A stretch of 64,000 bases of DNA from Trematomus loennbergii (Eukaryota > Chordata > Actinopteri > Perciformes > Nototheniidae): positions 412,001-476,000 of the forward strand of contig JAAOOA010000097.1 in assembly GCA_012861695.1 (NCBI GenBank), given 5' to 3'. This document shows, piece after piece, positions 33,890 to 45,656 of this stretch (position 1 is its first letter; each line of letters starts with the position of its first letter). Position numbers and translations under genes: made by a program. Below the pieces are notes generated by a model. That model did not search any database. It was given only the letters and a program-made list of their open reading frames with translations, and was not told where the DNA came from.

Positions 33890-34457
33890 ATTTCCAGATG
33901 TATATCAGTATGTAGTGTCTCTACTTTAAAGAGTCCTCTCCTGCTGATGTTCAGGTGTATATCAGTATGTAGTGTCTCTACTTTAAAGAGTCCTCTCCTG
34001 CTGATGTTCAGGTGTATATCAGTATGTAGTGTCTCTACTTTAAAGAGTCCTCTCCTGCTGATGTTCAGGTGTATATCAGTATGTGGTGTCTCTACTTTAA
34101 AGAGTCCTCTCCTGCTGATGTTCAGGTGTATATCAGTATGTAGTGTCTCTACTTTAAAGAGTCCTCTCCTGCTGATGTTCAGGTGTATATCAGTATGTAG
34201 TGTCTCTACTTTAAAGAGTCCTCTCCTGCTGATGTTCAGGTGTATATCAGTATGTAGTGTCTCTACTTTAAAGAGTCCTCTCCTGCTGATGTTCAGGTGT
34301 ATATCAGTATGTAGTGTCTCTACTTTAAAGAGTCCTCTCCTGCTGATGTTCAGGTGTATATCAGTATGAAGTGTCTCTACTTTAAAGAGTCCTCTCCTGC
34401 TGATGTTCAGGTGTATATCAGTATTTAGTGTCTCTACTTTAAAGAGTCCTCTCCTGC
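33890..34457. repeat. 57-bp minisatellite, about ten copies
   Basis: A near-perfect tandem repeat of 57 bp (key core GAGTCCTCTCCTGCTGATG). As 57 is divisible by three, one frame stays open on each strand: a 19-residue repeat on the minus strand and another on the plus strand. It lies immediately before the inpp5k-like exon at 34486. I read it as non-coding satellite DNA. Confidence 0.9.
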
Positions 34458-34595
34458 TGAGAAAAGTGTGTGTTGTGGTTCTCAGCTGACGATGATGAAG
34501 AAGAAGGAGCAGCTGCTGCAGGAGTTTGATGAAGGGCCTCTGGACTTTCAACCCACCTACAAGTTTGACCTAAACTCCGACAATTATGACAGCAG

Positions 34596-36240
34596 GTAAT
34601 TGCTCCAAATAACGTCGTAATCAGGATCTAATTAATCATAATCACACTTCTTATGTAGACATAAATAATTTAATTTAATATTATTTACTTAGTGCACATT
34701 TTTAACTTAACTTCTTAATTTTATTTAAATATTTGTATTATTTATTATCTTTTTATTGAATATTTGTACTATAATGTCTTATGTCTATACATGTAGAGTG
34801 GTGCAGGAACGAGTCCTAAAACCAGGAAGTGAGTCAGCATTTCACCACTTCCTGTTCCCTCATCTCAGAGCCAATGGGATCTCTCCATAGGATTTTGTTC
34901 TGTTCTGCTTGAAAGCAAGTCCCTGCCTCCTGCAAACTGTTCAAACAAACGCTTCAACTCGTACCATTTTGAATCTGTATGTTTGAATATGGATCTTAAG
35001 TTGGCGTGACGTTGAAGTTGTGCTGCATAACGTTAGCATTTTGCTTCTGGCCATTAGATTTATGATTCAAACATTATAAAAGTAGGGTAGACATGTGGAT
35101 ATTATCCGGCTGAACAAAATGTGATCCGTCTCTTAAATGTGTCTCAACCACAGACCTTATTTCCAGCTATTTTCTAAAATTCTATGGAGACATCGCATTG
35201 CGTTTTTGTCGAGGGAACCGGAAGGAACCCAGGCGCAGCTTCCTTCTGGGTTTTAGGACGCGTCACTGTGGCACTCTATGGTTATCCTATTTTATTTTCC
35301 TTTGTTCCTGTTGCACATTTGTAATTACATTTCCTATTTATTATTCTATTTTATTCTATTTTATTCTATTTTACTCTATTTTATTCTTTTTTATTTTCTT
35401 ATTGCAATTATTTTCTTAATTTCATATACATATTTCTATTATTTCTTTAACTATATTTCAACTTATATTTTTCCCCCTATTTTATCTTCCTGTTGCTAAT
35501 TTTTTATTGAATTTCTTATTTTTATACATATATTACATTTGTATTTTATTCAATTTTATCTTCTTTTTGCACAATCTTTTCATCCTCTAATTAAACAATA
35601 TATTTTCTATTTTATTTATTTTTTGCACATTTTTACCCTAATTCCTTGTTTTTGTAAATATAATTTAATTCCTTTTTATTTTATTTACTTTTTGCAAATG
35701 TTTACTTTAATTTCTTTTACCTCCTGTATTTTGTAATAATAATATTCTGATTCTGATTTAAACTCCACAGGCTCTACAGGAACTGGTTTGGCTTTAAGTA
35801 AGAGCTTGTTGTCCCTTTACCTAAATGATATCACCCTCTTTTTAATTCCCCTAACTGCACATATGCTACTTTTAACATCACGCTATTCCCCTTTTTTCGT
35901 AGAATAACCTCTAGTTAAATGCTTCAGTAACGCACGGCACAATAAACAAACAAAGCAGATGCAACTAACTGTCTTTCTGAGACACATTTGGAAACGTCTA
36001 CGCACTACACACATTATTTGATTTTAATCTACTGATACAGATGGTAGAGATGCACCAAGACACATGTAAAGCCAGGCTCTTATAGCTCACAGACATGGAT
36101 GTAAACAATGCACATTTAATTAAGTTCTCAAAGCATTTACTTAACAATTGTTTTATGAGCTTTTTTCTGCATATTAATACATTGATAGCACTACAGCTCA
36201 TAGCAGGGTGTTGTCTGCCCCGCGTAACAGGGAGATTTCC
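34596..36240. other. Large intron of the inpp5k-like gene, T-rich part
   Basis: It includes a (TTTTATTCTA)-like low-complexity run at about 35335-35400 and TTTTTGCAC-type repeats to 35760. No exon was recognised. Confidence 0.5.
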
Positions 36241-36249
36241 CCGTAAAAA

Positions 36250-36510
36250 GTGATGCCAGAAAACAATATTTCTGTTCCTCAAAAACGGTATAATTACTCC
36301 AGAAATCTGAGTATCAAACAGAGCGTCAGACGGCAGAGACAGCTTTGTTTTTACGAAGCTCCGACGTCACGTTGTTGTTTACGTCACGTTGTTGTTTACG
36401 TCACGTTGTTGTTTACGTCACGTTGTTGCAGCGCCATCTTGTATACGGGCGTCATGTTCTCGCCAGAATTGATAATCTTATAAACAAGCTCAGCGCCACA
36501 GTATCACCTC
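36250..36510. repeat. Dispersed repeat with tandem TTACGTCAC units
   Basis: It shares GTGATGCCAGAAAACAA with 47328 in unit B and GCGCCATCTTGTATACGGGC with 12190 and 48617. Within it, at 36364-36428, an 18-bp unit containing ACGTCACGTTGTTGTTT is repeated four times. This appears to be a short member of an otherwise undefined repeat family. Confidence 0.6.
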
Positions 36511-39500
36511 ATACAGATGGAGCATCTTATTTCAGACAGTTTGAAACGTGAGGGTCGTGATTGGTCCGTGATCGGCCCGTGATCGGTTCGTGATGAAGAG
36601 CCGGCCCCCAGTCTGACTTGATACCCCCCCGTGATAAATACATTTAATTATTGTGAAGCCAGCTGCAATGGATCATTGATCCACCAGGGGGTGCAGTGGG
36701 GTTCCACACTGGAGCTCATGTGAAATCAACTTCGATACAGTAAACTGGATGTTGTGGTGCCGAGAGACGGGAGTCGGAGGCGGGGTATCAAAAGTAAAGC
36801 TAAACTTTTATTTAGCATCTGAACACACATGTAAACAACTTCATGCCCGGGAAGCGAAGACCGGCGGAAACAGCTGGTCTGGTTCACTAAAATGTCCGTG
36901 CGGAACAATACCCCAACCCATAGATCCGTGGGTGAATAATGTCAATCACCAAACAGTATGTCTGGTACTAATGTATAGCGGATCTTTGTTAAGATCCATA
37001 TGTCACGGATAGGATCATAGTCTGTGCTAAATAAGACATGTAATCATTTACAAAACATCACCATGTTGTTATTTAACAAAATAATGTTGTTTAGTCGAAA
37101 AAAACGAACGAGAGGAAAGCAGCCGGCTCTCGATTTTTAATCCTAATTTAATCATCATCTTCACCACGATCATTTATGTTTATGTTCGCCGAATTGACAT
37201 GAAATCACTGACAAATATGAATATACTGTATTCAACTTCATTAAAATGTTATTAACGTGCCTAAACTCAGTAATTCACTAAACATATTTATATTTTAATG
37301 GAGCCTTGTCAGGCAATCAAGATCCGCGTAGCGGAGGGATCTTGATCCCTGGGTGTTATTTTTCCCCATAATGACCAAGTCGCTGCAAATTATCCCGCTT
37401 ATTACATGGCCACATTCTCAACAAAGTAACGACATGACTCCCAATATTAATTGAAATGCTTTTATGGATTTAGAAAATGTTTTTATTGATTTAAAAAATA
37501 GTTGTATGTATTGATTTAAATTGACATGCATCCGCCAAGAAAAATAGTCCGTTGTTACCGTTTTTTAAACAGTCAGAATGAAACGGCAGCTCTCAGCTGT
37601 GTGTTTACACACCTAATGGCCCATCACCCACAGCTCTCTCCCCCCCCTGATCTTTCTTTTCCAACAGTTAAGTTAACTGTAGGTTACTCTGAGTGACAAG
37701 CTTACAGTTAGTGAAGTAACACTAACTGGCTGTTTCATTCTAACATAACGCTCCAAATATGACTGTTTCCACTCGGACTTCAATACAGCAACACCATTGT
37801 TTGGTTTCCATGGTAGCGTGTCTCTTTAGTAGCGTGCACTCCTTTCCTGTAAATTACTAAATTAGTTTTTAACTGAAATGATCAAATAAAGTCAAAATGT
37901 CACAGTGTTTACAAACATTGACCATACCGTTCACCAGCCCCCACCCCCTATGTTGAGTAGGCTATACTCTTTGTTTAAAACTAATTGGCCATCGGAATGT
38001 GTGTGTCCCAACCCCCCCTGTGATATCTCTTCTCCAGCAGTCTGTAGGTTTGTGTTCGCATATTTATGCTGTCGCAGTTCCTGTTGTTTCTATCGCGCAT
38101 TGCCGGTATGAAAGGGTCTGTGCCGGAAATATCAAGATAACACGGCAGGGTCCGTTACAGTTTGTTTTCATCTGATTTCAAATAAACAAAGTCTTGGCTT
38201 TCAGAATATTAAACTTGTTTCGGCAAATTTAGATGATAAATACAACTATGAAGCTTGTAACGGCATAATTACTTAAGCGGAGAACGGAGTAATTTAACGT
38301 TACAGCAGGCATAACAACAGCCGGTGTTTATTTTATTATTATATATAGTCGTTATTCATTTGTTTTAAAGCTCAATAAGGAAGATTTAAACTTTCACACA
38401 CAGCTTTTTCCAGCGGTATCCATAAATCTCTTAATTTTGACCTCAAAGTGCACCAGATTGATGCATTTAACTTCAATATAAAGAAAAACATCTTCTGTTG
38501 TAACAACAATAACATTATAAATAGAACATAGCTGAACATGACTGAGGCTTTTTAACATAGACTTTTCCAATGTCTGAGTGTAATATCTGCATTTTCTATT
38601 TTGGTTTGATAAGGACACATCCTGGGGATTGTGTTTACAAACATTGACCATACCGTTCACCATCCCCCACCCCCTACTGTATGTTGATTTTGTTTGCCTA
38701 CATGTAAATGGGTGACATTTAGTACCCCCCTCTGAGTGAATACCTTTTGTACCTGTCCGGGGCTAAGCCCATAGGACGATGCTCTGATGTCAACCCCCCC
38801 CGTTGACAATTCACGAGCGTCTAACTCTCTCCCCCCCCCCCCCGTCGCACCTTCTAACAGAGCCCCCCCACATATCAAATCCCAATTTAACCCCTGGCCT
38901 CTGGAGCAGAAATGAAAGAGTTTTAAAAATGTTTACGTTTGGAACATTTTTAGGGAAATGTTGTAATATTGCAACGTTGGCCTTAGGTGGGAGCAGAATT
39001 TCTGTATTTCTACTCACATTGTCTGAATAAATATATTGAACAACTAAGGGTTAATTTGCAGGATTGATTGCTTACTTAGCCCTATATCAGTATATAGCAT
39101 GAATAATAATCACACATCACTCATATTTGTTATGAATAATCATTTATCCTTTATTAATAGTAAGTCGCTTTGGATAAAAGCGTCAGCTAAATGCAATTTA
39201 TGAAAGCCTCACTCAGGATTTTTAACAAGTGTTTTTATTGCTCTTGGGGCATTAAAACAAGATTTTAACTTTAGTTTTTTATATAATATCTGCATTTTCT
39301 AAGTCTTAGTTTGGCCATAGTTATTTAATTGATAGCGCCATCTCCTGGTTAAATCCTGAAATTGAAAATCTGGCAACGCCCTCTTGGAAAATAGTGGGAG
39401 GGCTTAACATTCCCAGATACTGGTCTTTGGCAGGTCTTAGGCAGGTAGCTGGCTGGTAGTAGGCAGGAAGCTGTATGCTGGAGTCTGAAATAAGATGCTC

Positions 39501-39860
39501 CATCTGTACTATATCTTTCTAGAAAAACCCCTGGATAGGAATAATATATAATTTGGATTTTGAAGTCAACTGTTATCATAGAAGATGCATTTTTACAAGG
39601 AACCATGAATGTATATATAACTCCACAGGGTGCTTTTAGATGTTAGTATTCGGTATTAACCTGCATTTAACCTCTGAGCATGTTTTTTATATGTACAGTT
39701 AAAGCTCTGAGCTGCGGCTGCATAACAGCTAACATGCATGGCTAGAATACACATATAATTATAACACAAGCGATATGTCACTGTGTGGATAATTCAAGTC
39801 AGGCAAATTCCGGATAATGTAAACGCTGGTTCCTGGTAAGTTATAAACAATTTGGACCTA
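36511..39860. other. Intron DNA, repeat-rich
   Basis: A perfect 25-bp inverted pair lies at 36513-36537 and 39483-39507. A 30-bp direct repeat (CATTGACCATACCGTTCACC core) occurs at 37915 and 38641. Poly-C runs are near 38800. No exon of the inpp5k-like gene was found here. Confidence 0.45.
39157..39203. repeat. V-SINE-type tail
   Basis: AGTCGCTTTGGATAAAAGCG followed by TCAGCTAAATG is the conserved 3' domain shared by V-SINEs and related fish retroposons. A worn second example lies at about 40703-40740. Confidence 0.7.
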
Positions 39861-40163
39861 GGGTGTTTCTCAATGTCGAGGACGCTTCCTTGGTAGGACA
39901 TGTCCCTCCGAGTCAGGTCCTTCAGAGGCTAGGCAAGAATCCTTCCTTTCATTCGGAGAACGAAGAATGGGACAGGCGAGCAAGTGTGCAGGTGTGCGTC
40001 ATACACATGTGCATCCTCGACATTTCCCGCAACGCAGGATTCAGTCCTCGGTAGAATTCCAAGGATCCTGGACATTGGAACAGTCCTTCGGCGGGACTCG
40101 ATGACGTAGCATCCTTGAAATAGTGGCTCTGGAGCATCCTTCCTCGACATTGAGAAACACCCC
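39861..40163. mobile_element. MITE with GGGTGTTTCTCAAT ends, second member
   Basis: Terminal inverted repeats GGGTGTTTCTCAATGTCGAGG bound 303 bp. It belongs to the same family as 11776-12165. It ends 57 bp before the inpp5k-like exon at 40221. Confidence 0.75.
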
Positions 40164-40477
40164 TTATCTCCTCACTAAACCTCCCCTCTTTTCCTCTTCT
40201 TCTCTTATCACATTTTCCAGCGGTAAGAAGCGTAAACCGGCCTGGACCGACAGGATTCTGTGGAGGCTGCGACCCGCTGAGGAGGAAGAGGGAAACTCAG
40301 CTCTGGAGGTGAAAGAGGAAGAGGAGGAAGAGGAGGAGAAGGAGGAAGAGGAGGAGTTCCCACTGAAGATCAGGCAGGATCTGTACACCTGCAACATGGA
40401 GTTCAGCATCAGCGACCACAAACCAGTCACCGGGTCTTCACTCTGGAGGTGAGACTCACACAGATACACTGCAATAT

Positions 40478-40601
<124 letters not shown>

Positions 40602-40792
40602 CCGTATCCTCTCCTGGTATTGGTTTTGGATGTATGCACTTTAAAAGCTAATGAACTTACACATTTTCCTGCTGTTCTGAAATGTTATCATCATATTTTA
40701 ATGCACGTCGCGTTGGATAGAAGCATTAGCAATGAAATGAAATGTTTTATTGGGTTTTACCTTTAAAAAGCTACGCTGATTAACCTGGTGTG

Positions 40793-40817
40793 TTTTGTGT
40801 GTGTGTGTGTGTGTGTG

Positions 40818-40850
<33 letters not shown>
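40793..40850. repeat. (TG)n microsatellite at a splice acceptor
   Basis: TG repeats run directly into the CAG acceptor of exon 40854-40991 and take the place of a usual polypyrimidine tract. Confidence 0.9.
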
Positions 40851-40853
<3 letters not shown>

Positions 40854-41230
40854 CTGAAGAAGAGGTTCACTGCTCCTCTGGTGCGTGTGAAGGCAGAAGG
40901 AGAGTGGAGTTCAGACCTCGACGCGGTGGTTCTGTACCGAGCGATGCAGCCGTTCCCCTCCAGCTCCTGGGACTGGATCGGACTCTTTAAGGTCAACCAG
41001 GGTCATTCAGAATAACAAGGGTTTTAGATGGGATGAATGTGAACGATATTGGGCACCCTTTGTAATAGATAATGCAAACACAAATGAAATAAATATATGG
41101 CTTTCACATTCCCCCTGTGACCATCTTGATGTGTGTTTGAATGCAGGTGGGGTTCAGCAGCGTGACGGACTACATCACCTACACCTGGGTCAAAGACGAC
41201 GAGATGAACTCCAGCGAGGAAGCCACTCAG

Positions 41231-42204
41231 GTAGAGACTCCTGCAACACCTTTAATAACATGTTTGAGTTATTAAAATACCTATGTTTCAAATTATCAAC
41301 ATGACACAGCGTCTTATTTAGACGTTAGAGAAACTAGATGCACGAGGATGGACAAGGAACGGCTAATTGGTGAATTTGAAATAAAAACAATACAAATTCA
41401 AAGGTTTGAATGTCATATGCACATAAGCTTCAGTGGAGAAATGGAAATCTTATGACTCCTCCAACAATGCAACATATATAATAAAATACAAAAATACAAA
41501 TAAAACATAGTGCAAGAAGTCTATTACACGTAAATAGAAATTGATATATACAAGAACAGAATGTAAAATGTAATATTGTACAGTAAGATGAAATTTAATA
41601 CGGTTTATTACGGTGATAACTATTTTGATAAATAAGTCAATTGCAAGATGACACTCATAACAAATCATACATTTATATATTTATATCCATTTAATTTAGG
41701 GCTTTTCTAAGGACTCAAACAACAACCTTTACAATCAATATTTCATAGACAATAATACACAATTAAATGAATTATAGACAAACTATAGAACAGACATTTT
41801 AATTAAAATGAGGACCCTACCCTGAAATAAGGACTTATCCATATGATGAATCCTTATTTCACTACACAAAACACGAAGTTTCTACTTGTTTATAGTGTCA
41901 ACATTCAGATATTCAGCTAATTATTTTACTTTTAGTTTAAGTTACTTCATTGTATTTTATTTGTGTTTTCATTTTATCTTTTTTTATTTTTTTAATTATT
42001 TTATAATATTTTTTTAAATAGTTCTAGAAAAAGTTCTATATTTGTTATTTTTTTCAAATTATTTCCTCTTACTTTGTTTTTCTAAGTGAATTCATTCTAT
42101 GTACACAACGATATATTTATTCAAATGTAGGACCATAATCGACATCTCTAAGCACCAACTATTCTATTTTCTATTTTCTATAGAAAAAACCTACCGTTGA
42201 TAAC
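41231..42204. other. AT-rich intron of the inpp5k-like gene
   Basis: Low-complexity AT-rich DNA with no recognised feature. Confidence 0.5.
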
Positions 42205-42357
<153 letters not shown>

Positions 42358-42505
42358 TGCAGGTGTATGTGAGTAAAGAGGAGATCCCTGTGCGGGGGGG
42401 CGATTGTGTGTTGTGTTACTACAGCGGTGCTCTGCAGTGCGTCATCGGAGTCAGTGAACCATTCAAGGTGAGACACACACACACACAAACACACACACAC
42501 TGTAC

Positions 42506-43553
42506 TAGGGATGGGAACGATTAATCGAATATTCGAAATTATTCAGGTGTTCGAATATGAGTTATGAATATTTTTATTAATTTTTTTTTTTTTTGGGAGG
42601 GATGCCTAAGTTGATTACATATCATCAAATTGAATAATTCAATGTATACGACAGTGCCATAGCTAAATGTGTTAGTGACGTCTAAAGGTGTGTTTTGCTC
42701 CGCTCACCGGTCCTCACAGCGGGCAGAGCTGCAGGTGCTGATCTCTCTCTCGCATCCGGTAATTCACACGCGTTTATGTCCAAATCCATCAGATCTAGCT
42801 AGTTCTAGCTAATGATATGGCTGCTGCCTCCCTACCGCAGATCACGCAGACTCAAACCTCATCTTATGCCCAAATGCGGCGCAAATGCGCTACGCAGCCG
42901 TTGCGAGGTTCCGGCGCTAACAGTTCATGAGCGTGCTCCCCCGCCCCCTGTCAACACTCGCGACACATGAGTGGCCAGCCTAAACAACAATAAGCGCTGC
43001 TTGGCAACCGTGTGTGGCGGCAAAGTACATAGATTTTGACAGGAGAGATTTAGTTTTGCCGGTATTCAACATATTTTACCAGTCATAGTCCGGTAATTAT
43101 TTACACTCTAAGAAGAGTCCTACACAACAGACATGGCGTCAAAAAGGAGTAATGTGTGGAAATATTTCGACCAGGTTAGTGAGTGCGGTGTAGAGAGTGC
43201 AAACTATGCCAAATTAAACTTATATACATACTATACCTTGCTATACCCGCAACCTCCGTTCCAGTGAGAGGGTCTTCTCTACAGCTGGCCTGATTGTGAA
43301 TCGCCTCCGCACATGAAAGCTGTAGGCCTATAGCTGTGATCACCAGTTCAATACATTTGACAAATTCGACTTGGTTTCTATACTTATTTGAACATGTATT
43401 TATTTATTTCCAAAAGTTATTGAAAAATTTTTTTTTGAAAAATAATGTTTGACATTTTTTTTTATAGGATATGTACATTTCGGTTAACCGGTTAACCGTT
43501 TTTTGGGGGGTCGAATATTCGAATACACATTTGCTTTCAAATTCCCATCCCTA
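42506..43553 (+). mobile_element. hAT DNA transposon, internally deleted
   Basis: Ends TAGGGATGGGAA and TTCCCATCCCTA form 12-bp terminal inverted repeats. A perfect 8-bp duplication CACTGTAC flanks them (42498-42505 and 43554-43561). A start-like MASKRSNVWKYFDQV at 43133 and a CRECKLC motif are the remains of a BED zinc finger. A hAT C-terminal dimerisation signature (SERVFSTAGLIVNRLRT region, one codon damaged) lies at about 43255-43320. The catalytic middle is gone. It sits in the last intron of the inpp5k-like gene. Confidence 0.9.
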
Positions 43554-43849
43554 CACTGTACACCAACAATAATATATAAGTATGTATTTAAAAACTGTTT
43601 TAAAAAAACTGTTATGGAATTTTAAAAAATTGAATAAATGTTGACAAGAAATATAAATATAAATATTTGACTTCATGACTAATTGAAGTAAATTACTGCA
43701 GTACATAGGAATTTAAAATAAAAAGTTTTTTTTTTTTCTAAATATGGCCGTGTCATAATACTCAATGCTGATTCTGCTTAATTTGCATAACAATAAACCA
43801 GTCTGAGCTCTTAAACCTGGCCCAGTTAGTCCCAGTCGGACTTCCTTCC

Positions 43850-43935
43850 TCTCAATACAATACAAAGGGGCTTTATTGGCATGACCACATTTTAAACATA
43901 GTATTGCCAGAGCATTCCGCACAAGGCGTTATAAC
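43850..43935 (-). repeat. LINE 3' tail fragment
   Basis: CAATACAAAGGGGCTTTATTGGCATGAC is, on the minus strand, a typical fish LINE end with AATAAAGC and a short tandem tail. Confidence 0.55.
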
Positions 43936-43994
43936 AGAACAAAACAAAAATAAACACTAAACAAAATGTCAACAATACATGTGACACAACGGGG

Positions 43995-45490
43995 GGGTTA
44001 CGTATTGTAACCCTAGTTCTATAAGCACAGGCAGGACCGCCCTCTACTGGACTCTATTGGTACTACTCTCATCAATGATACACGAGCGTTCACACACTGA
44101 AGTTGTATAAACGTAGCCGGCCAATCAGGGCGAGCCTACCTGAATGCGCGCGCAGGCTCACAGTATATAAGGCAGCTACACCGCCTGACTGTCATCCTAC
44201 ACCCTCTTCAGCGAGCGGTATGTAGGCGTACACCTCGCTCTCGATGGGAGTGTACCCCTCGCTCTCGATGGGGGCTGCATTGAGCAAAATCCCCAGATAC
44301 CCCACCTGCTGGTGAGGTATCTGGTGGATCCCGCCCTTGCTGCCTGGATAGTCTGTATAACTTTGTCAGACAGTCCACCCCTTCTCAGCCTGTCCCTCTC
44401 AGGAGCCAAGCCTGGAGAGGTCTGCCCAGAGTGGGTAACGCCCCTATTTCACCTGCGGTGGAAAGGTGTAGAGCAGCTATCTTGGCCATGGCTCGTGTGC
44501 AAACGTGTCCACCCCCAAAGGTGGATTGTCCTGCCGAGCCAGGGAGAACCACCATTCGTCTGGCAGGGGCCCGCCTCTTGACATGAGGCCGGCCCCCTGT
44601 TCTCCAGAGAACGCCTTCAGAGATAAACACTTCTCTGAGGCCTACAACCACAGGTTCTCCGCTGCGCTCAACAAGGCGGCGGAGCTGACTCCGTCCTGCC
44701 TGTTGATGTAAGTCACTGTGGTGCAGTTGTCGCTCCTCACCTCACCAGCACATGTTTTCCCTGTAGTAAGGGTTTGAAGTGCTGTAGATTTGAGGTCTCC
44801 GTGCGGCCCCGCACCCTCAGAATACCTACCATTTCTGCCACCGGAGCTCTCGTTTTCAGTGGCTGTTGCCACGACGCCTCCACACACTGCCAGATATCTG
44901 GCAACGGGGGCGAGATGAAAGCCGGTTGCGCCGGGCGGGCCGGACTGGACCGTAAAACCCCTGGCGGAGGCGGCTGGCTTCGACGGCAGTGGTGGGGGGA
45001 CGAAGTAATCTTCTTCCTCCTCAGCAAACGGAGCCATAACCCACACGGCTGGGATAGCGAACGTTGGTGGCGTCGCCTCGGCCATATCCTGGTCTCCCAC
45101 GTCCACCACCTCGAGCTCGTCTTCGGCGTGGTCTGGTCCCAGGCACTAGAAACAGAGCTGGTGGGGATCGGCGCCCACTATTAAGCCGGGCATGAGGGAC
45201 AGGCACGGGTTTCCTGCAGGGCGACTCCATTTGCTTGCCTGGAGGTAAGATACTTATTACTTGTTTTTTTCGAATGCTTTTCTGCTCAGGTGTTGTCTCG
45301 CTCGCTGAAGAGAAAGGGATGACAGTCAGGAGGTGTAGCTGCCTTATATACTGTGAGCCTGCGCGCGCATTCAGGTAGGCTCACCCTGATTGGCCGGCTA
45401 CGTTTATACAACTTCAGTGTGTGAACGCTTGCGTATCATTGATGAGAGTAGTACCCATAGAGTCCAGTAGAGGGCGGAGCCTGTGTGAGA
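43995..45490 (-). mobile_element. DIRS-like tyrosine-recombinase retroelement, internally deleted, with inverted ends
   Basis: Inverted repeats of about 190 bp (44026-44217 and 45299-45485) bound the element. The left end adds GTTACGTATTGTAACC, a DIRS-type terminus. Inside on the minus strand a gag-like part has the GADPHQLCF and CLGPDHAED motifs. It continues through PAVWVMAPFAEEEEDYFVPP and ends in an RNase-H-like SDNCTTVTYINRQDGVSSAA segment. Reverse transcriptase and recombinase are missing. Inverted rather than direct terminal repeats plus these motifs point to DIRS. It lies 70 bp upstream of the last inpp5k-like exon, and the unit A/B homology starts at that exon. Confidence 0.75.
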
Positions 45491-45656
45491 TAGAGCAGCA
45501 TAACACAAAACATACTGTAAAATAAAATCTATATATATAATACATATATCTGTCTTTTAGGTCCTTGCTTCGAAGGTTGCCATCGAGGAAGGTTTTTCTC
45601 CGGAGAGAATCAACGATCTGGATCAAATCGTAGCGGGCGAAGATTTCCTTCAGTGA

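Noticed and set aside
33871..34551. 226-codon repeat protein on the minus strand
   Set aside because: It follows only from a 57-bp unit being divisible by three. There is no splice or start context and the plus strand is equally open.
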